Shown here piece after piece: positions 27,306 to 37,238 of a stretch of 64,000 nt of DNA. Numbering within the stretch: the stretch's first letter is position 1; every line of letters begins with the position of its first letter. Location: positions 1-64,000 of the forward strand of contig NZ_JXAK01000012.1 of the NCBI RefSeq assembly GCF_000829455.1, in the 5' to 3' direction. The notes under the pieces are model-generated. The model searched no databases. It saw only the letters and a list, made by a program, of their open reading frames with translations, and was not told the DNA's origin. Made by a program: the position numbers and the translations under genes. The stretch comes from Gordoniibacillus kamchatkensis. Lineage in GTDB: Bacteria > Bacillota > Bacilli > Paenibacillales > NBRC-103111.

Positions 27306-27334
27306 AACGCCTCCAACCGCGCGCGGTGCGCTCT

Positions 27335-28198
27335 CTATCCGCGAGCCGGGCACGCGAACGCCGCGATGACGCCAGGGCCGACATGCGCCCCGATGACCGG
27401 ACCGAGCGTCACGTAATTGACCGAAGCGACCGCAAGCTTCTCTTCAATCAAGCGCTGCAGCTCCTCGGCCGCCTCCAAATGATTCGCATGCGCCAGGCTC
27501 AATTGAATCGTCTTGCCGCCCAGATCGGCTTCCAGCATCTCCACGATGCGAGCCATCGCCTTCTTCTGGCCGCGTACCCGCTCCACTGCCGCCACTTCGC
27601 CATCCTTGTCGATGGAGAGGATCGGCTTGATGTTGAGCAGCGCGCCGAGCACGGCCGCCGCTTTGCCGATGCGGCCGCCGCGCTTCAAATATTCCAGCGT
27701 ATCGACCAAAAAATAAATGTGGAAATCGTCCCGCATCGCCCGCATCAAGCTGATGACGGCTTCCGCATCCGCGCCTGCGCGCGCCGCTTCCGCGGCGGCT
27801 ACGGCCAGTGCGCCGATGCCGTACGACGCCGATTTCGAATCGACCACCGTCACGTCCGCTTCTTCCTCCAGCATCGACTTGGCCAGCACGGCCGATTGGT
27901 ACGTGCCGCTTAATGCCGAAGACAGATGCACGGATACGATGCGCACATCCGGACCTTCTTCTTCCACGATTTGTTTGTACGTTTCCAGAAATTCAAGCGG
28001 CGACGGCTGCGACGTCGTCGGCATAACCGCGGAAGCGGTCAGCTTCTCGTAAAACTGCTCCGATTGCAGCGTCACCGCGTCCAAATACGTCTCGTCGCCA
28101 AAATGAATTTTCAGCGGCACCATCCGGATGCCGAGCTCTTCCCGCACCTGCTGCGGAATATCCGCCGTGCTGTCGGTTACGATCCGCACTTTGCTCAT
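27335..28198 (-). CDS. DegV-family fatty-acid-binding protein (FakB type)
   Basis: DegV proteins bind one fatty acid; the FakB members present it to the kinase FakA. The 287-residue protein has VRIVTDSTADIP at the start, TSQPSPLEFLETY, VSVHLSSALSGTYQSA, VVDSKSASYGIGALA and LEYLKRGGRIGKAAAVLG. I chose the ATG at 28198, preceded by AAAGGGGA. An ATG at 28222 overlapping the fakA stop is an alternative that adds eight residues. Placement directly after fakA strongly suggests it is a FakA partner. Confidence 0.88.
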   Translation of the reverse strand: MSKVRIVTDSTADIPQQVREELGIRMVPLKIHFGDETYLDAVTLQSEQFYEKLTASAVMPTTSQPSPLEFLETYKQIVEEEGPDVRIVSVHLSSALSGTYQSAVLAKSMLEEEADVTVVDSKSASYGIGALAVAAAEAARAGADAEAVISLMRAMRDDFHIYFLVDTLEYLKRGGRIGKAAAVLGALLNIKPILSIDKDGEVAAVERVRGQKKAMARIVEMLEADLGGKTIQLSLAHANHLEAAEELQRLIEEKLAVASVNYVTLGPVIGAHVGPGVIAAFACPARG

Positions 28199-28218
28199 AC
28201 GCGCCGGGTCCCCTTTGC

Positions 28219-30006
28219 TCATTCTACCGAAAAAATATAAGCATACAGCGGCTGGCCGCCAGGATGAATCTCCACTTCCACTGCAGGCGCCAGCTCGGCG
28301 ATGTAAGCGGCGAGCTGCTCCGTCTCTTCGGGGTTGGCGTCGGCGCCGGACAGTATCGTAACGATTTCGCTGTTTTCGTCCAGCATCGCATCGAGCAGCT
28401 TTTTGGCGGCGTCCAGCAGCGACGGTTCGGACGCGACGATCTCTCCGTCGCGGATGCCGATATATTCGCCTTCTTTAATCTCGATGCCGTCGATCGTCGT
28501 ATCGCGCACCGCGTAAGTGACTTGTCCCGATACGACGCGGCCCAGCGCCGCGTTCATGGCGGCGGCGTTGTGCTCGGCATCGGCCGTTTCCTGGAATGCG
28601 AGCACGGCGGCAAGCCCTTGCGGAATCGTTTTGGACGGAATGACGACAAGCTGTTTGTCTTCCAACAGATGAGCGGCTTGCTGCGCCGCCATGACGATGT
28701 TCGAATTGTTTGGCAGCACGAATACGGTGTCCGCATGAATGCCGGCGGCGGCTTTGACGATATCCTCCGTGCTTGGATTCATCGTCTGGCCTCCGGACAA
28801 GACGACGTCGACGCCGACGCTCGTCAAAATGTCGGTGATGCCTTCGCCCATCGCCACTGCCACGAACCCGAACGGCTTGCGCGGCGCGGCGACATTCTGA
28901 ACAGCCTGCGCTTCGCCGCCGACAGCCGGTCCGTACGCCGCTTCTTCGGCGTTCTCGGCCGTCTCTTCCATCACGATATGGGCATGCTGATCCCGCATAT
29001 TTTCGATCTTAATCCGGCTTAAATCGCCGTATTTCATCGCATGGTTCATCACGCTGCCCGGCAGCTCGGCGTGAATGTGCACTTTCACAAGCTCGTCATC
29101 GGCGACGACGAGCAGCGAATCGCCGTATTCCCCCAGCTCCCGCCGGAATTTGGTTTCGTCGAAAACAAGGCCCGGCATTTTGCCCGGTACGACGTGCAGC
29201 ATGAATTCCGTGCAATACCCGTGCTCGATCACATCGGCGCTCATTAGCGTTTGCGCGCGCTTCGGCCCATGCCCGGTATCGCCGTGCGCTTCCGCGGCCA
29301 GGCTGCGGGCGGCGAAAGCGGCTTCCTGTGCCGAAATCGTTTCCTCCGCCGGAGCGACATGGGGGATGCCGAGAGGCGTGGAATCCCCGCGCATAGCGGC
29401 GACGAAGCCTTCGTAAATATAGATGAGCCCACGCCCGCCGGCATCGACGACGCCGACCTGCTTCAGCACCGGCAACATGTCGGGCGTCCGGGCTAGCGTC
29501 TCTTTGCCGTGCTGCAGCACTTCCTCCATCAGTTCCAGAATGTCGCCGGCCCGGCGCGCGAACTGTACGCCGTGCTTGGCAGCCTCGCGGGAAACGGTAA
29601 GAATCGTGCCCTCAACCGGTTTGACGACAGCCTTGTACGCCGTGTCGACGCCGTTTTGCAGCGCCGCGGCGAACTGTTGCGCGTTGGCGCTTTCCAGTTC
29701 ATGCACATACTTGGCGAAGCCGCGGAACAGCTGCGACAAAATGACGCCGGAATTGCCGCGCGCGCCCATCAGCAGTCCTTTCGACAGCGCTTCTGCGGCT
29801 TTGCCGAGATGGGCGGACGGACGCCGGCGCAGCTCTTCGACGCCGGACATGAGCGTCAAATTCATATTCGTACCGGTATCCCCGTCGGGGACCGGAAACA
29901 CGTTCAAGGCGTTAACGTTCTCCGCATGGTTGCCAAGCGAATTGGCGCCCGCGAGCACGAGCTCCGTAAAGTCGTGGCCATTCAAAGAACTGAAGCGCTT
30001 ACTCAA
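28219..30006 (-). CDS. fakA: Fatty acid kinase, catalytic subunit FakA (DAK domain)
   Basis: Phosphorylates the carboxyl of a fatty acid held by a FakB protein, feeding exogenous or released fatty acids into phospholipids. The 595-residue protein has an N-terminal DhaL-like ATP domain with NVFPVPDGDTGTNM at about 36-48 and GARGNSGVILSQLFRGF. A middle domain and a C-terminal FakA-type domain follow (LPNNSNIVMAAQQAAHLL, ISDGEIVASEPSL-like region). The start is TTG at 30006 with AAGGAG upstream. B. subtilis YloV is the counterpart. Confidence 0.92.
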   Translation of the reverse strand: MSKRFSSLNGHDFTELVLAGANSLGNHAENVNALNVFPVPDGDTGTNMNLTLMSGVEELRRRPSAHLGKAAEALSKGLLMGARGNSGVILSQLFRGFAKYVHELESANAQQFAAALQNGVDTAYKAVVKPVEGTILTVSREAAKHGVQFARRAGDILELMEEVLQHGKETLARTPDMLPVLKQVGVVDAGGRGLIYIYEGFVAAMRGDSTPLGIPHVAPAEETISAQEAAFAARSLAAEAHGDTGHGPKRAQTLMSADVIEHGYCTEFMLHVVPGKMPGLVFDETKFRRELGEYGDSLLVVADDELVKVHIHAELPGSVMNHAMKYGDLSRIKIENMRDQHAHIVMEETAENAEEAAYGPAVGGEAQAVQNVAAPRKPFGFVAVAMGEGITDILTSVGVDVVLSGGQTMNPSTEDIVKAAAGIHADTVFVLPNNSNIVMAAQQAAHLLEDKQLVVIPSKTIPQGLAAVLAFQETADAEHNAAAMNAALGRVVSGQVTYAVRDTTIDGIEIKEGEYIGIRDGEIVASEPSLLDAAKKLLDAMLDENSEIVTILSGADANPEETEQLAAYIAELAPAVEVEIHPGGQPLYAYIFSVE

Positions 30007-30041
30007 GCTGATATTCTCCTTCCTGGGGACAGACGATAGTG

Positions 30042-30401
30042 TCAACGCGCGACGCGAACCCCTTGCACGAATATGTTCACCGCATCGACCTTCAGGCCGA
30101 CGACATCGTTCAAAACGTATTTCACCCGGTTTTGCACGTTGTGCGCAACTTCGGAAATTTTCGTGCCGTAGCTGACAATAATGTAAAGATCGATCTCGAC
30201 GTTATCGCCGTCGCGGCGCACTTCGACACCGCGGCCCAAATTGTCGCGGCCGAGCAGCTCGGCGATGCCGTCCTTCAGCTGCTTGCGGGAAGCCATGCCC
30301 ACGAGGCCGTAGCATTCGAGTGCGGCAGAGCCGGCTAGCGTCGCCACGACATCTCCCGTGACGATAATTTTCCCGAGTTCCTGCGTCAGTTCGATCGACA
30401 T
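30042..30401 (-). CDS. Asp23/Gls24 family protein (YloU)
   Basis: A 119-residue Asp23-family protein, MSIELTQELGKIIVTGDVVATLAGSAALECYGLVGM, with the core VEIDLYIIVSYGTKISEVAHNVQ and the C-terminal VDAVNIFVQGVRV. It is shorter than the Asp23 at 4428 and lacks a charged tail. I chose the ATG at 30401 with AAGGAGAGG upstream. It precedes fakA, as yloU precedes yloV in B. subtilis, and is divergent from rpmB. Confidence 0.93.
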   Translation of the reverse strand: MSIELTQELGKIIVTGDVVATLAGSAALECYGLVGMASRKQLKDGIAELLGRDNLGRGVEVRRDGDNVEIDLYIIVSYGTKISEVAHNVQNRVKYVLNDVVGLKVDAVNIFVQGVRVAR

Positions 30402-30507
30402 GCTAACCTCTCCTTCAATAAGGGAGCTCCCTCTGTTATGTAGATGGATATAGAACATTGTACACTAATCGACAAAAGAAATAAACGGCAAAAAGAGCAG
30501 CATTGCG

Positions 30508-30537
30508 TTGACTCCGTCATTTTGGGTGTGCTAATAT
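30508..30537 (+). promoter_or_regulatory. Probable promoter of rpmB
   Basis: TTGACT (30508-30513), an 18-base spacer and TAATAT (30532-30537) lie about 80 bases before the rpmB ATG. The leader between them contains a short CCTGCCAGTGACAGG hairpin that could be part of an untranslated regulatory region. Confidence 0.55.
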
Positions 30538-30617
30538 AATTAAGTGTGTCTTTGCTGAAAGAAAAAAACCGTCCTGCCAGTGACAGGTTTGCAGCAATAC
30601 TTGGAGGAGGTGGAGTC

Positions 30618-30806
30618 ATGTCCCGCAAATGTTTCATTACCGGCAAATCCCGTGGCACCGGAAATCACGTTTCCCACGCTAACAACAAAAACCGCCGTAC
30701 TTGGGGCGTCAACGTGCAGAAAGTTCGCATTATGGTTGACGGCAAGCCGAAGCGCGTCTATGTGAGCGCCCGCGCTCTGAAATCCGGCAAAATCGCCCGC
30801 GTCTAA
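30618..30806 (+). CDS. rpmB: Ribosomal protein L28
   Basis: A 62-residue large-subunit protein, [38 protein letters not shown], ending [14 protein letters not shown]. It has only one of the N-terminal cysteines of the zinc-binding form. I chose the ATG at 30618 with GGAGGAGGTGG upstream. It is the only plus-strand gene in its neighbourhood and has its own promoter and terminator. Confidence 0.97.
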   Translation: MSRKCFITGKSRGTGNHVSHANNKNRRTWGVNVQKVRIMVDGKPKRVYVSARALKSGKIARV

Positions 30807-30840
30807 CCGTCAGGCGCCGCCATACGTTCGGATGTAGACA

Positions 30841-30869
30841 AAAAGCACCGGTATACGGTGCTTTTTTTT
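30841..30869 (+). terminator. Terminator of rpmB
   Basis: AAAAGCACCG / CGGTGCTTTT stem with a five-base loop and eight Ts, 34 bases after the rpmB stop. Confidence 0.9.
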
Positions 30870-30982
30870 GCGTTGCCGAAGCTGTGCCGCGGCAAGCGTC
30901 ATCTAGTGTGAAAAGGTATGGTACTACGGTCCGCGGTTCGCGCCCGGGGCTCAACGTATGGGCGACGGCGGCGACGGCGCGC

Positions 30983-31063
30983 TTAGTTTTTGCTGAACGT
31001 GTTAAGTACCGCTTTGACGAAACCGCCCAAAAACTTCGGGAGTTTGATCGTGTAAAATTTCAT
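30983..31063 (-). CDS. spoVM: Stage V sporulation protein M
   Basis: A 26-residue amphipathic peptide that recognises the convex forespore membrane and anchors SpoIVA and the coat. The translation begins MKFYTIKLPKFLGGF and ends VKAVLNTFSKN, essentially the canonical SpoVM sequence. GGAGGAGGGG precedes the ATG at 31063. The position beside rpmB and upstream of the asp23-fakA pair matches B. subtilis. It is too short for usual open-frame cut-offs and easily missed. Confidence 0.97.
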   Translation of the reverse strand: MKFYTIKLPKFLGGFVKAVLNTFSKN

Positions 31064-31301
31064 CCTTTACCCCTCCTCCAAAGTTCGCCTGAAGCAAACT
31101 CTTATTCGTTACTGACAATATATTCCCGCCCAGCGAAAATGTGCTTGGGAACGTGCGCCGCCGTCGGCGCCTCTTCCCGCGCTTTCGCCGCGACTCGCCA
31201 GTCGCGAACAAGAAGGTTTATGGCATGTCAAAATAAGTCTGGCTCTCGTAACCATCTATATGCCGCAGTGGCACCGTATATGACCGCGCCCCGGCATAAC
31301 T

Positions 31302-31438
31302 GCGAGCGGAGCGAAGGGTGAAATGAACCGGGGAGGCGACATTTAAAGCCGCGTTCCATCCGCTCACAGGGATAAATGGAACGCGGCTTTAACGAAGGCC
31401 GGAGGTTGATTTCCAACCCGCAGCGGAGCCTTATTATG
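31302..31438. repeat. Dispersed palindromic intergenic element, copy B (minus orientation)
   Basis: On the minus strand this follows the same order as copies A and C: GGCTCCGCTGCGGGTTGGAA, a CCTCCGGCC block, a large palindrome, a GTCGCCTCCCCGGTTC block and CTTCGCTCCGCTC. The palindrome is a perfect 15-base inverted repeat, AAAGCCGCGTTCCAT (31345-31359) and ATGGAACGCGGCTTT (31376-31390). It lies 16 bases after the rpe stop codon. The rest of the spoVM-rpe gap (31064-31301) shows nothing I recognise; the thiN gene found here in B. subtilis is absent. Confidence 0.8.
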
Positions 31439-31454
31439 CAAAAGCTGCGCATCC

Positions 31455-32108
31455 TTATCGGACACGCAGCCGGCTAATCGCCTCGGCTCGTTCGGGTTCG
31501 GCAAATATCGCGTTGCCGGCCACGAGCACATCGGCCCCCGCTTCCACAACAAGCGGCGCCGTTTCCTCATTGATGCCCCCGTCCACCTCGATGTGCAGGC
31601 CAGCCAGCCCGCGCGCCTCGGCCATTTGCCGCAAGCTGCGAATTTTCGGCAGCACGGCGGGGATGAACTTTTGTCCGCCGAATCCCGGATTCACCGTCAT
31701 CAGCAGCACGAGATCGAGCGCTTCGTCCAGCACATGCTCGATCAGAACGAGCGGCGTTGCCGGGTTGAGCACGACGCCGGCTTTGACGCCCTGCTCCTTG
31801 ATCAGATGCAGCGTCCGGTGCAGATGGCGGCATGCTTCGACGTGAACGGAAATGAGGTCCGCGCCCGCCTTGGCGAACGCCGGCACGTACCGGTCCGGCT
31901 CCTCGATCATCAAATGCACGTCGAGCGGAAGCTTCGTGTGCGGCCTGATCGCCTCCACAACGAGCGGGCCGAGCGTAATGTTCGGCACGAAGCGGCCATC
32001 CATCACATCGACATGAATCCAGTCGGCCCCGCCCTGTTCCACATCGGCGATTTCGTCCGCCAGCCGCGCGAAATCGGCTGATAAAATCGATGGCGCAATG
32101 CGCAGCAT
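31455..32108 (-). CDS. rpe: Ribulose-phosphate 3-epimerase
   Basis: Interconverts ribulose 5-phosphate and xylulose 5-phosphate in the pentose phosphate pathway. The 217-residue TIM-barrel protein has [57 protein letters not shown] and [12 protein letters not shown], covering the metal ligands (His, Asp, His, Asp) and phosphate site. It begins three bases after rsgA, so the two are coupled. Confidence 0.96.
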   Translation of the reverse strand: MLRIAPSILSADFARLADEIADVEQGGADWIHVDVMDGRFVPNITLGPLVVEAIRPHTKLPLDVHLMIEEPDRYVPAFAKAGADLISVHVEACRHLHRTLHLIKEQGVKAGVVLNPATPLVLIEHVLDEALDLVLLMTVNPGFGGQKFIPAVLPKIRSLRQMAEARGLAGLHIEVDGGINEETAPLVVEAGADVLVAGNAIFAEPERAEAISRLRVR

Positions 32109-32111
32109 CGT

Positions 32112-33026
32112 TCAATACCTCCTTGGCCTCTCCCGAATCATTTGCAAAAACTGCACATAATGCTCGTACCGCGACTCGGCAATGTCGCCGGTCCCTGCAG
32201 CTTCCCGCACTCGGCAATCCGGCTCGTGCACATGCAGGCAGCCGCGGAACTTGCAGCGCTCTGCAAGCTCTCCGAACTCGCGGAAGCAGGCGCCGAGGCT
32301 TTCCGCCTCGATCTCGGCGAAATCGAGCTGGCTGAAGCCCGGCGTGTCCGCTACCCAGCCTCCGGCCGGCAGCGGCAGAAGCTCGACGTGGCGTGTCGTA
32401 TGCTTGCCGCGTCCGAGCTTGTGGCTGATTGCGTTCGTTTCCAGCTCCAGACCTGGAATAAGGGCGTTCAGCAGCGACGATTTACCGACCCCGGACTGCC
32501 CGGCGATAACAGTGAGACCGCCGGCGATGCGGGCCGCCACCTGCTCGATCCCTTCGCGCCACTTCGAGCTGGTGATGAGCACCTCGTACCCGATGCTGCG
32601 GTACAACGCCGCAGCCTGCTCTACCTCGGCCGCAAGTACGTCGTCGTCCGCTTCCTTGAGCAAATCGCGCTTCGTCAAACAGATTACGGGTGTCAGCCCG
32701 GCATGCTCGATATGCACAAGAAACTTGTCGAGCAGCTGCACGTTCAAATCGGGTTCAACGACCGAGAACGCGAGCAGCGCCAGCTCCATATTGGCGATCG
32801 GCGGGCGAATGAGCTCCGTCGTGCGCGGTGCGATTTCATCCACCGTGCCTTCCCCGTTCCCGGTCCGCTCGAACGAAACCCGGTCGCCGACGAGCGGAGT
32901 AATGCCTTTTTTCTTGAAAATGCCGCGCGCCCGGCATTGCACGGGCTGTTCTCCCGCCGCCTCCTGCCCGTCTTCCAGCACGTAGTAGAAGCCGCTTAAG
33001 GCTTTGACGATCAAGCCTTTTGGCAT
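32112..33026 (-). CDS. rsgA: Ribosome small-subunit-dependent GTPase RsgA
   Basis: Circularly permuted GTPase that checks 30S subunit maturation. The 304-residue protein has an N-terminal OB fold (LVGDRVSFER), G4 motif CLTKRDLL, G1 motif GQSGVGKSSLLNAL and G3 DTPGFSQ. The C-terminal zinc knuckle has Cys, Cys, His and Cys in CKFRGCLHVHEPDC. Its ATG overlaps the stop of prkC as TAATG once the prkC frameshift is corrected. Confidence 0.96.
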   Translation of the reverse strand: MPKGLIVKALSGFYYVLEDGQEAAGEQPVQCRARGIFKKKGITPLVGDRVSFERTGNGEGTVDEIAPRTTELIRPPIANMELALLAFSVVEPDLNVQLLDKFLVHIEHAGLTPVICLTKRDLLKEADDDVLAAEVEQAAALYRSIGYEVLITSSKWREGIEQVAARIAGGLTVIAGQSGVGKSSLLNALIPGLELETNAISHKLGRGKHTTRHVELLPLPAGGWVADTPGFSQLDFAEIEAESLGACFREFGELAERCKFRGCLHVHEPDCRVREAAGTGDIAESRYEHYVQFLQMIRERPRRY

Positions 33027-35151
33027 TACAGACGGCCTCCCGTGTTCGCCGAACCGGATGCCGGCGTAGCCGGGCCGTTCGGCGTCGCTCCGCCCGGCGT
33101 CGTCGTCCCCCCGGGCTTCGTCCCGCCGGCGCCGGCTGGCCGCCGCTCCCGCCCGCTTTGGTGCGGTTCAAGTAATCTTGATATGTTACCGTCTGAATGT
33201 TGACGAGCGTATCGTTTTCTTTCACCTGGATCGTAGCTCGCTTATCCGGCGATACGGTTACCTTCACGTCGACAGTCGTCTGTTTGGACGTCTGGACGGT
33301 TTTGTAGTCGATGTTGTCGCCGGTGGCGTCGCTGACTGTAATTTTGAACGTGGACGCCTTGCCGTCGGCCGTCGGTACGAGCGTAACCGGCACGGTCAAT
33401 TGGCCGGCGTCGTCCGGCAGCCCTTTGGACACGACCAGCTTGATCTGCGAATTCGGCTTCACGTCCACGTCGGGATCATAAGGCCACTGCTTCATAACCC
33501 GATCCTTTGCAACCGTATAGCTGGTTTCGTAGCTGACACCGTCATCCGCAAGCTGCAGCCTGTTGTCGGCGAGCATCTTTTTCGCTTCCGCCAGCGTCTT
33601 GCCAACGAGGTTCGGCATCTTGACCGTCTCCTTGCCTTTGCTGACGGATAGCCGCACCGTTGCCGTCTTCGGATCGATCGGCTGGTCGACGCCCGGGTCT
33701 TGCGAAATGATCGTGTCGACAGCCGCCGTATCCGAGAATTGCTGATCCGTTGCGATCTGCTTGTCGGGATCAAGGCCGAGCGCTTGCAGCCTGTCGCGCG
33801 CGTCTTTGATGCTCATGCCGGTGAGGCCAGGCATTTTTTGCTTCGGCGCCCCCGTGCTGACGTACAGCTTTACCGTTTTCGTCTTCGTCTTCATATTGCC
33901 TTCCGGATCTTGACGGATCACGGTATCTTTCGGCACCGTCTCGCTCGCCTCGTCGATAACCGTCGGTTCGAGCCCGGCCGAACGAAGCGTCTCTTTTGCC
34001 TGCACGATCGGCTGGCCTGCGACGGGCGGAACGGTGATGTCCGGCACGACAAGAACCGACTTCACCCAACCGACCGCATACCACATGCCGGCAAGAATGA
34101 GCAGCAGCACGACGATCCAGACGGTCGGCTTGATCCAGCGGCGCTTCCTGCGTTCGGCCGGCTCTTCGTCCTGCCAAGCGGCGCGCTCTTCGGCTGCGGG
34201 CTCCGGCCGGTCGGCGCGATCTTGGCGTTCCGCCGCGTACTGGTTCGGCCGTATCGCCGGAATGACCCGCGTGCTCTCGTCATCGATGCCGTCGTCGTCC
34301 GACCAAAACTCGATTTTCGGCTCGTTGCGGCGTTCCGGACTGAGGCACGTCTCGAGGTCGGCGAGCATTTGCGAGGCGGACTGGTACCGCTCCTCCGGCT
34401 TTTTCCGCATCGCCTTCAAAATGACATTTTCAACGCTTTGCGGAATAAGCGGATTCACTTTGCGCGGCTCCTCCACGTCTTCCTGCAAATGCTTCAGCGC
34501 GACGCTGATCGGGCTCTCGCCATGAAACGGCAGCCGGCCGGTCAGCATCTGGTATAAAACGATGCCGAGCGAATACAAGTCCGACTTCTCTCCGGTAGAC
34601 GTGCCCTTGGCATGCTCCGGCGAAAAATAGTGCACGGAACCGACGACGGAGCCGGTCTGCGTAATGGTCGACGACGTCGCGGCGCGCGCGATGCCGAAAT
34701 CGGTAACTTTGACGCGGCCGTTTTTGCCGATCAGGATGTTGTGCGGCTTAATGTCGCGGTGAATAATTTCGTTGTGATGGGCGTGCTCCAGCGCATCGCA
34801 TATTTGCGAGGCGTATCGCACCGCCTCTTCGACTTGCAGCGGCGCGCGCTCCTTGATAAGGTCGTTGAGCGTCGTGCCTTCGACGTACTCCATGACGATG
34901 TAATGCGTCTCGCCCTCTTGCCCGACATCGTAAATGCTGACGACGTTCGGGTGGGATAGCGATGCGGCGGCTTGCGCCTCGCGGCGGAAACGGCGGATGA
35001 ACTCTTCGTCGTGAACGTACTGCTGGCGCAGCACTTTGACGGCCACTTTACGATGCAATAAATGATCAAGTCCCATATATACCAAGGCCATACCGCCGCC
35101 GCCGATACGTTCCAGAATTTCGTAGCGTCCTCCGAGCTTTTTGCCGATCAA
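33026..35151 (-). CDS. prkC: Ser/Thr protein kinase PrkC with PASTA repeats, one-base frameshift near the end
   Basis: Membrane receptor kinase that responds to muropeptides and governs germination, cell-wall and stationary-phase responses. The kinase domain (about 10-265) has IGGGGMALVY, Lys39, HRDIKPHN at 131-138 and DFG at 151-153. A membrane helix lies at about 343-362 (TVWIVVLLLILAGMWYAVGW). Three PASTA repeats follow. After YLNRTKAGGSGG the frame needs one extra base at plus about 33121-33150. It then reads a Gly/Thr/Pro-rich tail and stops at 33026-33028, giving 708 residues. Without this it would run into rsgA. The start is TTG, overlapping the stp stop. Confidence 0.93.
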
Positions 35152-35899
35152 CCGCGTTCCCCTCCTTCCGCATCATTTCTGATCACGATGACCGTAATGT
35201 TGTCGTCGCCTCCGGCATCGAGCGCGCTATGGATGAGCCGCATCGTGAGCCGGTCGAGATCCTGCTCGCCGCGCACGATTTCATGAATGGTTTCGTCGTC
35301 GACAAGATCGTGCAGTCCGTCGCTGCAAAGCAGCAGCATGTCTCCCGACTTCCAGGAAACGACGGTGAGGTCGGCTTTGACGGTCGGATCGGTGCCGAGC
35401 GCCCGGATGATGACGTTGCGCCTGGGGTGGTGGAGCGCTTCTTCGGCCGTAATATGGCCGTTCTTGACCAGCTCGTTGACGAGCGAATGATCCTCGGTCA
35501 ATTGGACGATGGAAGCGCCGTCGATCAAATACGCGCGGCTGTCGCCGATATGGCCGACGATCGCCTGCTCCTTGCCGGCGATGACGGTCACGAGGGTCGT
35601 TCCCATGCCATGATAATTTTCCCTGCCCAGAGCGAACTCATAAATGCTTTCGTTGGCGATTTCGATCGCGCGGTTCAAAGCGTCCATACACTGCTCTACC
35701 GACATCGACGGCGCGAGCTGCCCGAGCTCCCGCTGGATCGCGTCCACCGCCATCTGGCTGGCGATGTCGCCGGCTTGATGGCGCCCATGCCGTCGGCGAT
35801 GACGGCGACGGACCAGCCGTCCGGCTCGTGCCGGACAAAGGCCCGGTCTTCATTCACTAATCGGATGTTGCCGATATCGGTTCGGCTGACCATATACAT
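35148..35899 (-). CDS. prpC: PP2C-type protein phosphatase Stp/PrpC, one-base frameshift
   Basis: Dephosphorylates substrates of PrkC. The N-terminal part reads TDIGNIRLVNEDRAFV and VAVIADGMG, then the frame breaks at plus about 35781-35785. Adding one G gives GGHQAGDIASQMAVDAI and continues through GMGTTLVTVI, VGHIGDSRAYLI, TEDHSLVNELV and LLLCSDGLHDLVDD. The metal-binding aspartates are present. The corrected length is 250 residues, close to B. subtilis PrpC. The stop overlaps the TTG of prkC (TTGA), coupling phosphatase and kinase. Confidence 0.92.
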
Positions 35900-35916
35900 A
35901 ACGACAGATCACCTCG

Positions 35917-36985
35917 CTACTTGTTGAGCTCCAGATGTTTGGCCCGCAGCTGTCCGCACGCGGCGGCGATGTCGCTGCCCTGCTCGCGGCGGATCGTAGC
36001 GTTCACTTTGTGGTTTTGCAAAATGCGCTGGAAATTGAAAATGTCATTCCGCGTCGAACGGACAAAATTGCGCTCCGCCACGAAATTGACCGGAATGAGG
36101 TTGACGTGCGACAGCGGCATTTCGCTCAGCACCTGCGCCAGCTCCTCGGCGTGCTCCGGCTGGTCGTTGACGCCGCCCATGAGCGCATACTCGAACGTGA
36201 TGCGGCGGCCCGTCTTCTCGATGTAAAACTTGCAGGCGGCGATAAGGTCCGCGAACGGAAACCGGCGGTTGACCGGCATCAGCTTCGAGCGCAGCGCGTC
36301 GTTCGGGGCGTGGATCGAGATCGCCAGGTTCACCTGCAAGTTTTCTTCGGCGAGCGGTAATGTTCGGGACGATGCCGCTCGTCGAGACGGTAATGTGGCG
36401 CTGTCCGATGTTCAGCCCTTTCGGATGCGTCATGACGCGCAAAAATTTCATCGTCGCCTCGTAGTTCTCGAACGGCTCGCCGATGCCCATAATGACGATG
36501 CTGGAGACGCGCTCCCCGGAATCGTCGAGCATGCGCTGCGCCTTCACGACCTGGGCGATAATTTCGCCCGGCTTCAGGTCGCGCTTCAGACCGCCGAGCG
36601 TCGAGGCGCAAAACGTGCAGCCGACGCGGCAGCCGACCTGTGTCGTCACGCATACGGAGTTGCCGTAGCTGTGCTTCATGATGACGGTTTCGATCGCATT
36701 TTTGTCGGCCAGCTCGAACAAAAATTTGACCGTGCCGTCCTGCGATTGCTGCTTGGCGATCTCGGTCAGCGTGACGAACTCGAATTGCTCGGCGAGCTTG
36801 TCCCGAAGCGGCTTGGACAAGTTCGTCATCTCTTCGAACGAAGCGACGCGCTTGACGTACAGCCAGTCGAAAATTTGGCCGGCGCGAAACTTCGCCTCTC
36901 CGACCGATTGCACCCAGTCTTGCCATTCCTCGAGCGTATAGTCGTAAACGAAAGGTTTTTGTTGGTTGAGCTCTTGTCGTGCCAT
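35917..36985 (-). CDS. rlmN: Dual-specificity 23S rRNA/tRNA methyltransferase RlmN, frameshifted
   Basis: Radical SAM enzyme that methylates A2503 of 23S rRNA and A37 of some tRNAs. The radical-SAM cysteines are Cys119, Cys123 and Cys126 in [14 protein letters not shown]. Also visible are [17 protein letters not shown] and [14 protein letters not shown]. There the frame breaks at plus about 36355; two missing bases restore the pattern NIT[19 protein letters not shown]. The C-terminal part contains [20 protein letters not shown]. The corrected length is 356 residues. The ATG at 36985 is my choice; one at 37012 is possible. Confidence 0.92.
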
Positions 36986-37104
36986 CGTTCTCACAACCTG
37001 TCTGTTCAGCATTCAATCTATTGTACCACAAAATGGCGCAGCCCGCCCGCTTCGCTCCGGGCGCTGCCATGGCGGGGGTTCGCAAAACCTTATTATGACG
37101 GCCA

Positions 37105-37237
37105 GGGCTCTGCTCCGCATCGGAATTGGAACCTCCGGCCTCCGTTCAAGCGCGTTCTCTTATTCTACCTTGCGGTAAGAACGCCGCTTGAAAAGTCGTC
37201 TCTCCGGTTCCATTTCACATGCTCCGCTTCGCTCTCC
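37105..37237. repeat. Dispersed palindromic intergenic element, copy C
   Basis: Starts GGGCTCTGCTCCGCATCGG, then CCTCCGGCC, an imperfect palindrome (TTCAAGCGCGTTCT about 37145-37158, AGAACGCCGCTTGAA about 37178-37192), then CTCCGGTTCCATTTCAC and GCTCCGCTTCGCTC. This is the same block order as copies A and B. It ends two bases before the rsmB stop codon. The remaining part of the gap to rlmN (36986-37104) has nothing I recognise. Confidence 0.75.
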
Positions 37238-37238
37238 T

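Noticed and set aside
25179-27353. One 724-codon recG-like frame
   Set aside because: Its last third is nonsense composition produced by the frameshift near 26250; the real C-terminal part is in another frame.
30573-30588. Short hairpin in the rpmB leader as a ribosomal-protein regulator
   Set aside because: Only a five-base stem; not enough to claim a regulatory RNA.
32836-33025. prkC reading on into rsgA
   Set aside because: The tail loses PASTA-family character and overlaps RsgA coding; correcting one base gives a stop right at the rsgA start.
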